Source of the DNA: an uncultured Eubacteriaceae bacterium
Lineage (GTDB): Bacteria > Bacillota > Clostridia > Lachnospirales > CAG-274
Reading direction: 5' to 3'
Assembly (NCBI GenBank): GCA_946534775.1
Contig: CAMNCZ010000030.1
Location: 1 to 8,013, forward strand
Length of the DNA: 8,013 nucleotides
The position numbers and the translations under genes were made by a program. Below the pieces are notes generated by a model, which was given only the letters and a program-made list of their open reading frames with translations, was not told where the DNA came from and did not search any database. This document shows positions 1-6,069 of the stretch, one piece after another. The stretch's first letter is position 1. Every line of letters starts with the position of its first letter.

Positions 1-1
1 G

Positions 2-1906
2 GACAAGTGCCGCATACAGTTTAAAGAAAGCTTTGTGATTATGCATAAAATACGATCGACCACACGTTTTGATTTTTACGAGGGCAGCATTATCGTGGGC
101 GAAGTCCCTGTCGATTACTATTTTCTTATTGAAAAAGATGGCAGAAAATACTGCTACAACAAGCAGGGCGTAATGGAAAGCGCGGATTGTGCGTACAACT
201 TTAATATAATGCCGGGCTTTCATACACCCGATTGGGCAAAAGGCGCGGTTATGTATCAGATATATGTTGACAGGTTTTTCAATGCCGACAAAACAAACGA
301 TGTGCTTGATGACGAGTATGTCTATCTCGGCGCGCGTTCAAAAAAGGTGAAGGACTGGAATGCGCCGCTTGAAAATTTTGATGTATGCAATTTTTACGGC
401 GGCGACCTGCTCGGCGTAATGGCGAAAATGCACTATCTGAAATATATTGGCATTGACGCGATATATTTCAACCCGATATTTGTTTCGCCAAGCAACCATA
501 AATACGATATTCAGGATTATGACTATATCGACCCGCATTACGGCGTTATAGTAAACAATGGTACAAGGCTTGTTCAAGACGGCGAGACAGACAATTCGCA
601 CGCCGATATGTATATGGTGCGAACTACCGACAAGGAAAACCTTGAAGAGAGCAACAAACTTATGATACGCCTTATCGAAATGGCGCACGCACTCGGTATA
701 AAGGTAATACTTGACGGTGTTTTCAACCATTGCGGCGCGTTCAACAAATGGCTTGACCGCGAGGGCTTTTATGAGAGAAACGGCTACGAAAAGGGCGCCT
801 ACAATGATGTAAACAGCAAATACCGCAATTATTTCAAATGGAACGAGGACGGCAGCTATGACGGCTGGTGGGGACATTCAAATCATCCCAAACTGAATTT
901 TGAAGGTTCAAAAGAACTTTATGATTATATACTTGAAATTGGCAAAAAGTGGGTGTCACCGCCGTTCAATGCAGACGGCTGGCGCCTTGATGTGGCAGCG
1001 GATCTGGGATGCAGCAAGGAGTTTAATATGCAGTTCTGGCGCGATTTCCGCAAGGCTGTAAAGGCGGCAAACCCAAATGCGATAATCCTTGCGGAGCATT
1101 ACGGCGACCCCAAGGATTGGCTTATGGGCGATCAGTGGGATACGGTTATGAACTATGATGCCTTTATGGAGCCGCTTACCTGGTTTTTGACGGGTATGGA
1201 AAAGCACAGTGAGTCCGCACAGCCCGATAAATACAACAACAGCGCGGATTTTGAAAGCACTATGCGCTATTTTATGGCTAAATTTTCATACCCCAGTTTA
1301 AGTGTGGCTATGAATCAGTTGTCAAATCACGATCATTCGCGTTTTCTTACCAGAACAAACCGCAAAGTCGGCAGGCTGCACACCGCAGGCGCACACGAGG
1401 CGGATACGGGTCTGAACAAGGCCATTATGCGTGAGGCGATACTCTTCCAGCTTACCTGGATAGGCGCGCCCACCATTTATTACGGCGATGAAGTGGGTAT
1501 GACGGGCTGGACCGACCCCGACAACCGCCGTCCTTTTACCTGGGACAGGATAGATAAGGAAATTTTTGATTTTTACAGAAAGATGATAAGGATACACAAG
1601 CGTTACAAAGCCCTGCAAACGGGCAGCCTTGATTATCTGTATATGTCAAGCGGCCTGCTTTGTTACGGACGTTGGAACGAAAACGAGAGGATAGCCGTAA
1701 TCATCAACAACAACGACAACGAGCGCGAAACGATAGTTCCCGCCTGGGCGATAGAGGCCGAGGACGGCGATGTATTTGAACGCGTTATTATGTCAACACA
1801 CCATACATTCAGCGAAGATATAGAAGTGGCTGTAGTGGAAGAGGGCACATTTACGGCATTTACCGCATCTTACGGCTGTTCGGTATGGGTGAGTAGGAAT
1901 AAATAA
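2..1906 (+). CDS. Alpha-glucan hydrolase, GH13 neopullulanase/cyclomaltodextrinase-like (5' partial)
   Basis: This is a glycoside hydrolase family 13 enzyme that should cleave alpha-1,4 (possibly alpha-1,6) bonds in maltodextrins, cyclodextrins or pullulan. Counting from the GTG at base 35 as residue 1, the (beta/alpha)8 catalytic domain starts near residue 65. It carries region I DGVFNH (227-232), a domain-B signature HPKLN (284-288), region II GWRLD (315-319, nucleophile D319), region III AEH (353-355, acid/base E354) and region IV NHD (431-433, D433). A C-terminal beta domain follows from about residue 535. The HPKLN motif resembles the MPKLN signature of the neopullulanase group (GH13_20), which is an inference. 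The frame is open to the left edge with no stop. Relatives have a CBM34-type domain of about 120 or more residues before the catalytic domain, while only about 65 are present here, so the true start probably lies upstream. GTG35 has only a weak purine-rich sequence before it. The signal peptide cannot be judged. No terminator is visible downstream. Confidence 0.93.
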   Translation, partial: DKCRIQFKESFVIMHKIRSTTRFDFYEGSIIVGEVPVDYYFLIEKDGRKYCYNKQGVMESADCAYNFNIMPGFHTPDWAKGAVMYQIYVDRFFNADKTNDVLDDEYVYLGARSKKVKDWNAPLENFDVCNFYGGDLLGVMAKMHYLKYIGIDAIYFNPIFVSPSNHKYDIQDYDYIDPHYGVIVNNGTRLVQDGETDNSHADMYMVRTTDKENLEESNKLMIRLIEMAHALGIKVILDGVFNHCGAFNKWLDREGFYERNGYEKGAYNDVNSKYRNYFKWNEDGSYDGWWGHSNHPKLNFEGSKELYDYILEIGKKWVSPPFNADGWRLDVAADLGCSKEFNMQFWRDFRKAVKAANPNAIILAEHYGDPKDWLMGDQWDTVMNYDAFMEPLTWFLTGMEKHSESAQPDKYNNSADFESTMRYFMAKFSYPSLSVAMNQLSNHDHSRFLTRTNRKVGRLHTAGAHEADTGLNKAIMREAILFQLTWIGAPTIYYGDEVGMTGWTDPDNRRPFTWDRIDKEIFDFYRKMIRIHKRYKALQTGSLDYLYMSSGLLCYGRWNENERIAVIINNNDNERETIVPAWAIEAEDGDVFERVIMSTHHTFSEDIEVAVVEEGTFTAFTASYGCSVWVSRNK

Positions 1907-1971
1907 TGAATAATGAATAGTGAATAATGAATAATAAATAATGAATAAAAAATAATAAATAATAAATAATA
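1902..1971. repeat. 7-bp AT-rich tandem repeat, ten units
   Basis: Ten consecutive 7-base units occupy exactly 70 bp with no register slip. The units are AATAATG (four copies), AATAATA (four copies), AATAGTG and AATAAAA. The G-ending units cluster in the first half and the A-ending ones in the last half. The first unit contains the stop codon of the upstream glycosidase, and a broken eleventh unit (1972-1978) merges into the ribosome binding site of tatD. The array fills nearly the whole gap between the two genes. It contains stop codons in several frames and cannot form an obvious hairpin. Confidence 0.9.
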
Positions 1972-1973
1972 AA

Positions 1974-1980
1974 TGGAAGA
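1974..1980 (+). promoter_or_regulatory. Ribosome binding site for tatD
   Basis: The sequence TGGAAGA lies directly before two in-frame ATG codons, at 1981 and 1987. It abuts the first ATG with no usable spacing but sits 6 nt from the second. This favours ATG 1987 as the start of tatD. That start also gives an N-terminus (MNIEFYDIG) that aligns with the E. coli TatD start (MFDIG). Confidence 0.6.
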
Positions 1981-1986
1981 ATGTTT

Positions 1987-2772
1987 ATGAATATTGAGTT
2001 TTACGATATCGGGCTTAATCTGTTTTGCCGTCAGTTTAAGGACGCCGAAAAGATAATTGCCGATGCCGAAGAGGCGGGGGTGGGATGCATTTTAACGGGC
2101 AGTGATATGCACGAAAATGCGCTTGTAAACGAGTTTACAAAGTCTCACGCTGTTTTCGGTACGGCGGGTATACATCCGCACAATGCGGACTCTGCAAAAA
2201 AGGAAGATTTTGACAAAATAGAAAAATATGTGACGGAAAACCCTAAGATAGTTGCGGTGGGCGAGTGCGGGCTGGACTATGACCGTATGTTTTCGACCAA
2301 AGAAAATCAGATCCGCTGCCTTGAAAAGCATATCGTTTTGGCGGAAAAGCTGGATAAACCGCTTTTTCTGCACGAACGCGAGGCGGCGGAGGACTTTGCA
2401 AAGCGTTTTAAAAACCACGGCGGGATATGCAAAAAGTCCGTTGTACATTGTTTTACGGGCAATAAAAAAACGCTTGAAACCTATCTTGATATGGGCTTTT
2501 ACATTGGCATTACGGGCTGGATATGCGATGATAAACGTGCGGGCGATCTGCGCGATGCGGTGAGTATTCTCCCGCTTGAGCGTGTTATGCTCGAAACAGA
2601 TGCGCCCTATCTTATCCCCAAAAATGTAAAGGGTCTCGGCCGTGTCAATGTTCCGCAGAATATCAAGTATGTCGCAAAAGACCTTGCTAAGTATATGAAA
2701 GTCGATGAAGAGGAACTTATTTTAAAAGCAAAGGAAAACACCGAAAGGGTGTTTTTAGGACAGATCGGGTAA
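1987..2772 (+). CDS. tatD: TatD family metal-dependent 3'-5' DNase
   Basis: This encodes a TIM-barrel, metal-dependent nuclease of the TatD family, a cytoplasmic enzyme. Characterised members degrade single-stranded DNA or RNA from the 3' end and have been linked to DNA repair and DNA fragmentation. The 261-residue length is normal. Metal-site residues are visible as E93 in GECGLD (92-97), H129 in LHER, H154 in HCFTG and D205 in ETDAPYL. The N-terminus reads YDIGLNL, like E. coli TatD (FDIGVNL), instead of the HxH of the commoner YcfH/YabD branch. With GITGWICDDKR this places it in the TatD-proper subgroup. No tatA, tatB or tatC is nearby, as is usual outside enterobacteria. The start at 1987 is chosen over 1981 on ribosome binding site spacing. 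It is the first gene of the close-packed run and is followed by a small gene after 12 bp, whose ribosome binding site begins at its stop codon. Confidence 0.93.
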   Translation: MNIEFYDIGLNLFCRQFKDAEKIIADAEEAGVGCILTGSDMHENALVNEFTKSHAVFGTAGIHPHNADSAKKEDFDKIEKYVTENPKIVAVGECGLDYDRMFSTKENQIRCLEKHIVLAEKLDKPLFLHEREAAEDFAKRFKNHGGICKKSVVHCFTGNKKTLETYLDMGFYIGITGWICDDKRAGDLRDAVSILPLERVMLETDAPYLIPKNVKGLGRVNVPQNIKYVAKDLAKYMKVDEEELILKAKENTERVFLGQIG

Positions 2773-2779
2773 GGAGAGG
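2772..2779 (+). promoter_or_regulatory. Ribosome binding site for the 66-codon gene
   Basis: AGGAGAGG starts on the last base of the tatD stop codon. Its AGGAG core ends 8 nt before the ATG at 2785. This is one of the strongest Shine-Dalgarno sequences in the window and is the main evidence that the small gene is translated. Confidence 0.75.
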
Positions 2780-2784
2780 ATAAT

Positions 2785-2985
2785 ATGTCCGATAATACCG
2801 TAACATTGGATGAAACATTTGGCGTTAGGGATGACGACCTCACGGAGCGGTTTAAAGGTGTTATTGCACTTGACAATGAATTAAAAAAGATAAAAGGTCT
2901 GCCTGTTGCCAAATATGACAGTCAGACCCAAAAGGCTTATCTTGAATATCCCGACGGGAGAAGGGAGTATGAAAATGCCGACTGA
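2785..2985 (+). CDS. 66-residue protein, candidate antitoxin of zeta-like kinase
   Basis: I do not recognise this protein by name. It is small and acidic at its ends. Residues about 17-39 look helical and charged (from DDLTERFKG to ELKKIKG). The second half (about 40-62) looks like two beta strands, with KAYLEYPDG at its core. I see no signal peptide, membrane segment or obvious DNA-binding motif. It has a strong ribosome binding site, starts 12 bp after tatD, and its 3' end overlaps the start of the zeta-like kinase by 17 bp (or 11 bp for the alternative start). A small gene directly upstream of and overlapping a toxin-like gene is the classical order for an antitoxin, and the epsilon antitoxin likewise precedes zeta. 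The antitoxin role rests on position alone. It could instead be an unrelated accessory protein. Confidence 0.72.
   Translation: MSDNTVTLDETFGVRDDDLTERFKGVIALDNELKKIKGLPVAKYDSQTQKAYLEYPDGRREYENAD
2956..2967 (+). promoter_or_regulatory. Ribosome binding site for the zeta-like kinase, inside the upstream gene
   Basis: The purine run GGGAGAAGGGAG lies within the end of the small gene. Its first GGGAG is 8 nt from ATG 2969, and its second GGGAG ends 7 nt before ATG 2975. Either codon could therefore start the kinase. An earlier in-frame ATG at 2906 has no comparable ribosome binding site and would add residues unlike the family, so it is unlikely to be the start. Confidence 0.6.
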
Positions 2986-3544
2986 ACGGTTACCTGAAAT
3001 ATTGGTGTTTGCGGGACCTAATGGTTCGGGAAAATCCACTGTAACAAAGGCTGTTAATATTACTGGAGATTATATAAATGCAGATGATATAAAAAAGGCG
3101 CTTAACTGCACCGATATGGAAGCGGCGGTTTCGGCGGAAAAAAGACGTATATATAATGTCGAAAATAAGATGGATTTTACCTTTGAGACCGTGATGTCTA
3201 CGGACAGAAACCTTAAACTATTGAAATATGCAAAGGAACAGGGCTATTTTATCAAATGCTTTTATGTGCTGACTGCCAATCCACTGATAAATGTTGTAAG
3301 AATAAAGTCAAGGGTGCAATCCGGTGGACACGATGTTCCCAAGCAAAAAGTTCTATCAAGATATGAAAGGGCTTTAAAGCTTGTTCCGGAACTTGTGAAA
3401 GTTTGTGATGTGCTGCATATTTATGATAATTCCGAAACACTTTTCAGAATATTTAAAAAAAGAAAAACCGATTTTTTCTATTGGGAGACCGAATACTGGA
3501 ATAAAGATAAAATTGAAGAATTGACAGGGGTATGCATCCCGTAA
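2969..3544 (+). CDS. Zeta-toxin-like P-loop kinase/ATPase
   Basis: This 191-residue P-loop protein belongs to the short zeta-toxin-like family. From ATG 2969, Walker A is GPNGSGKST (16-24, K22). NADD (37-40) is placed like the catalytic aspartate of zeta toxins, and FETV (72-75, E73) resembles their conserved glutamate segment. RIKSRVQSGGHDVP (111-124) followed by RY (131-132) is the arginine-rich signature of this short family. Characterised zeta/PezT toxins phosphorylate UDP-N-acetylglucosamine and poison cell-wall synthesis, but they are longer (zeta of pSM19035 is 287 residues). Neither substrate nor toxicity can be assumed here. It overlaps the 66-codon gene and is followed 27 bp later by thiE without a terminator. 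It is clearly AT-rich: 13 of 60 bases are G or C at 3421-3480 and 21 of 60 at 3061-3120, against 28-35 of 60 in sampled stretches of ade and typA. This suggests acquisition from elsewhere. Confidence 0.85.
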   Translation: MKMPTERLPEILVFAGPNGSGKSTVTKAVNITGDYINADDIKKALNCTDMEAAVSAEKRRIYNVENKMDFTFETVMSTDRNLKLLKYAKEQGYFIKCFYVLTANPLINVVRIKSRVQSGGHDVPKQKVLSRYERALKLVPELVKVCDVLHIYDNSETLFRIFKKRKTDFFYWETEYWNKDKIEELTGVCIP

Positions 3545-3560
3545 ATATCAATTTATAAAA

Positions 3561-3565
3561 AGGAG
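3561..3565 (+). promoter_or_regulatory. Ribosome binding site for thiE
   Basis: AGGAG lies 6 nt before the ATG at 3572, inside the 27-bp gap after the zeta-like gene. It supports this ATG as the thiE start. The gap holds no hairpin terminator. Confidence 0.7.
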
Positions 3566-3571
3566 CAAAAA

Positions 3572-4228
3572 ATGTCATTTAAGGAAGAAAAAAGAAAAAA
3601 ACTGGACTTTCCGCTTTATTGCATAACTGCCGCCAATCTTTCAAACGGCAGAAGCAATTTTGAGGTGGTGCGTGCTATGCTGGAGGGCGGGGCGAAGATA
3701 ATACAGTACCGCGAAAAATATGCGGATATCCGCACACGCTATGAGGAATGTATTAAAATAAAGGAAATGTGCCGCGAATACGGCTGTACATTTATTATAA
3801 ACGACAATATCGATATTGCGCTTTTGGTGCGGCCCGACGGTGTGCATATCGGACAGGACGACCTGCCGATAAAAGAGGTGCGCAGGCTTGTGGGCGAGGA
3901 AATGATAATCGGTCTTTCCACCCACAGCCCCGAACAGGCACGACAGGCGGTTGCCGATGGCGCGGACTATATCGGAGTGGGTCCGCTTTTCCCGACAAAG
4001 ACAAAGGATAATGTCTGCGATCCCGTCGGTCTGGAGTATCTTGAGTATGTGGTAAACAATATCGACTTGCCTTATACCGCGATAGGCGGCATAAAGGAAC
4101 ATAATATGGACAAGCCCCTCGGTGCGGGTGCGCGGTGTATCTGCCTTGTTTCCGATATTACGGGTGCCGATGATGTTAAGCTTAAAGTAGAAACGCTTTT
4201 AAAAAAGATAGGTGAGTATAAAAAATGA
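3572..4228 (+). CDS. thiE: Thiamine-phosphate synthase ThiE
   Basis: ThiE joins 4-amino-5-hydroxymethyl-2-methylpyrimidine diphosphate to 4-methyl-5-(2-phosphoethyl)thiazole, giving thiamine phosphate and pyrophosphate in the cytosol. The 218-residue TIM barrel shows QYREK (45-49) for pyrimidine diphosphate binding, ND (77-78), DGVHIGQDDLP (89-99), GLSTHS (114-119), the GVGPLFPTKTK loop (135-145), IGGI (171-174) and VSDI (193-196). GLSTHS and the full TKTK loop favour ThiE over the related tautomerase TenI. Other thiamine genes (thiD, thiM, thiC, thiG) are absent from the window, and no TPP riboswitch is seen before it. Expression probably depends on read-through from upstream. Its TGA overlaps the ade ATG in an ATGA sequence, so translation of the two is probably coupled. 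Confidence 0.93.
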   Translation: MSFKEEKRKKLDFPLYCITAANLSNGRSNFEVVRAMLEGGAKIIQYREKYADIRTRYEECIKIKEMCREYGCTFIINDNIDIALLVRPDGVHIGQDDLPIKEVRRLVGEEMIIGLSTHSPEQARQAVADGADYIGVGPLFPTKTKDNVCDPVGLEYLEYVVNNIDLPYTAIGGIKEHNMDKPLGAGARCICLVSDITGADDVKLKVETLLKKIGEYKK

Positions 4229-5895
4229 GAACGCATATTAAGGCGGCACTTGGTGAGAAGCCTGCCGATATAGTTTTAAAGGGCGGCTATGTTGCCGATG
4301 TTTTCAATCACAGGATAGTAAAAACGGATGTTGCGATAGAGGGCAGGAGGATCGTCGGTCTTGGTGAGTACAGCGGCAAAAAAGAGATCGATGTAACGGG
4401 AAAATTTATTTTGCCGGGCCTTATAGATGCACACGTACATATAGAATCCTCGCTGCTTATCCCGTCGGAGTATTCAAGGACGGTGATTCCGCACGGTACC
4501 ACAACGGTTATTGCCGATCCGCACGAAATAGTGAACGTATGCGGTGCAAAGGGTCTTGAATATATGATAGATGACGGCGCGGTAACGGCTATGAATATGT
4601 GTTTTATGGTGCCAAGCTGCGTGCCCGCCACGCCTTTTGACCATTCGGGCTGCGTATTGAACGCGGAGGATGTGAAAAAGCTGTATGCAGACCTCAGTTA
4701 CGGCCCTAAACTGCTTGGCCTGGGCGAAATGATGAATTATCCGGGCGTTGTGAACTGCGACTATGACACCATAGAAAAACTGAAAGCATCGGGTATTATA
4801 GACGGCCACGCCCCGGGCATTACGGGCAAGGGGCTTAATGCCTATATCTGCGGAAATATCGCGACCGACCACGAGTGTGACACGGTCGAGAATGCTGTCG
4901 AAAAGGTCAGCAAGGGTATGTTTGTTTTTATACGCGAGGGTACGGGCACGAAAAATCTTGAAGAGCTTATAAAGGGCGTTACGATTTACAATGCCGACAG
5001 ATTTGCCTTTTGTACCGACGACAAGCACGCAGACGAGATACTTGAACACGGCACTATACGCAACTGCGTGAGAAAGGCGGTAAAACTGGGTCTTGACCCG
5101 ATAACGGCAATTAAAATGGCAAGCATAAATCCCGCGCGTGTTTACGGCCTGGCGGGAAGAGGTGCCGTTGCACCAAACTACTATGCCGATGTGATAGTTG
5201 TGGATTCACTTACGCTTGATAATATCGAAATGGTATTTTTCAACGGCAAATTGGTTGCCAAAGACGGTAAAAATCTTGTGGAACTGCGCGATAAAAAGAC
5301 AGATACAAAAAATGTTACGGACACCGTACATCTTGATAAGATCACCCCCGATATGCTTTTTGAAAAATTCGATCCGTCAAAGCCCGTTATCCTTATGCGT
5401 GAGGGCAGCCTTGTGACCGAGGGTGTTTACAGGGAAAATGCGGACGGTCTGGTTATGGTGGCAAATATTGAAAGACATCACCACACGGGCAATATCGGCA
5501 AGGCTTATGCCGCGGGTTTTGAGATAAAAGGCGGCGCAGTGGCGCAGACTATCGGTCACGACAGCCATAATATCACAGTAGCGGGCGACAATGCCGAAGA
5601 TATGGCGGCAGCCGTAAACGCTTTGGGCAGCAGCGGCGGTATAGCGGTGGTCAAAAACGGCGAAGTTATCAAATATATGCCGCTGCCTATCGGCGGTATT
5701 ATGACAGATAAGTCCGCAGAAGAGGCCGCTGCCGAGTTTGATAAAATACACGATGCGATAAAGAGGATAAGCCCGAATGCTTCAAACAGCATTTTTATGG
5801 TGCTTTGCTTTATATCGCTTTTGGTCATCCCGCATCTTAAATTAAGCGATAAAGGTCTTTTTGATGTGGATAAGTTTGATTATTTCAAAAATTGA
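4225..5895 (+). CDS. ade: Adenine deaminase
   Basis: This enzyme converts adenine to hypoxanthine and ammonia for purine salvage or nitrogen supply. It is a cytoplasmic amidohydrolase-superfamily metalloenzyme. The 556 residues are slightly short of the usual 570-590, but both ends look complete. The metal site begins with HVH (70-72) in GLIDAHVHIESS. ADPHEI (97-102), DGHAPG (193-198), TDHEC (214-218) and FCTDDKH (262-268) follow. AIKMASINPARVYGL marks the end of the barrel. The extra C-terminal domain typical of bacterial Ade proteins includes QTIGHDSHN (441-449) and closes with IPHLKLSDKGLFDV. Together these distinguish it from adenosine deaminase and dihydroorotase. It starts within the thiE stop codon (ATGA) behind only a weak GGTGAG. 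No purine riboswitch is present. It is the last gene of the run, and a large hairpin lies about 60 bp downstream. Confidence 0.95.
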   Translation: MRTHIKAALGEKPADIVLKGGYVADVFNHRIVKTDVAIEGRRIVGLGEYSGKKEIDVTGKFILPGLIDAHVHIESSLLIPSEYSRTVIPHGTTTVIADPHEIVNVCGAKGLEYMIDDGAVTAMNMCFMVPSCVPATPFDHSGCVLNAEDVKKLYADLSYGPKLLGLGEMMNYPGVVNCDYDTIEKLKASGIIDGHAPGITGKGLNAYICGNIATDHECDTVENAVEKVSKGMFVFIREGTGTKNLEELIKGVTIYNADRFAFCTDDKHADEILEHGTIRNCVRKAVKLGLDPITAIKMASINPARVYGLAGRGAVAPNYYADVIVVDSLTLDNIEMVFFNGKLVAKDGKNLVELRDKKTDTKNVTDTVHLDKITPDMLFEKFDPSKPVILMREGSLVTEGVYRENADGLVMVANIERHHHTGNIGKAYAAGFEIKGGAVAQTIGHDSHNITVAGDNAEDMAAAVNALGSSGGIAVVKNGEVIKYMPLPIGGIMTDKSAEEAAAEFDKIHDAIKRISPNASNSIFMVLCFISLLVIPHLKLSDKGLFDVDKFDYFKN

Positions 5896-5952
5896 CTTTT
5901 TAGAGGTGTATGCCAATAATCAATTGGATTTTAATTGTTAAATTTGCACGCA

Positions 5953-5995
5953 TAATAAGCCATATTCACATAAATTTTGTGGATATGGCTTATTG
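5953..5995 (+). other. 17-bp-stem inverted repeat/hairpin without T-tract
   Basis: The left arm (5954-5970) and right arm (5978-5994) pair over 17 positions with a single G-U wobble and a 7-nt loop (TAAATTT). T5953 and G5995 could add a second wobble pair. The right arm is followed by TGAAATTTATG instead of a run of T, and no matching A-run precedes the left arm for the other strand. It may be the ade terminator in an atypical form, an operator for a dimeric regulator, or a processing/stability element. Its last two bases are also the first two of a candidate -35 box. Confidence 0.8.
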
Positions 5996-6022
5996 AAATT
6001 TATGTAGGTTTTATGGTAAAAT
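5993..6022 (+). promoter_or_regulatory. Candidate sigma-A promoter for typA
   Basis: A -35-like TTGAAA (5993-5998, 5 of 6 consensus bases) and a -10-like TAAAAT (6017-6022, 5 of 6) are separated by 18 bp. Transcription would begin near 6029 and give a leader of about 40 nt before the typA ATG. The -35 box starts inside the right arm of the preceding hairpin. The region is AT-rich, so chance matches are possible. Confidence 0.5.
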
Positions 6023-6069
6023 TTATTTTGGTATTTTAGGAATTAATTTTAAACGAAAAGAGAGAGATT

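Noticed and set aside
338..877. 179-codon hydrophobic open frame on the minus strand inside the GH13 gene
   Set aside because: The hydrophobic look comes from complementing Asp/Asn/Lys-rich codons of the sense gene. There is no independent sign of coding.
2906..2968. Upstream ATG at 2906 as the start of the zeta-like gene
   Set aside because: It would overlap most of the end of the 66-codon gene, lacks a good ribosome binding site, and adds a 21-residue extension not expected in the family. The purine-rich sites before 2969 and 2975 fit better.
3521..3559. Exact TTGACA (3521-3526) and a TATAAA (3554-3559) as a possible thiE promoter
   Set aside because: The two are 27 bp apart, too far for a standard promoter. 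At normal spacing only poor -10 matches exist, and transcription would start almost at the ribosome binding site.
4474..5049. 191-codon open frame on the minus strand inside ade
   Set aside because: It is fully opposite a well-conserved adenine deaminase and its translation matches no family I recognise.
5914..5943. Weak inverted repeat CAATT...AATTG downstream of ade
   Set aside because: There are only about five A/T-rich pairs and no T-run, so it is not stable enough to call a terminator.
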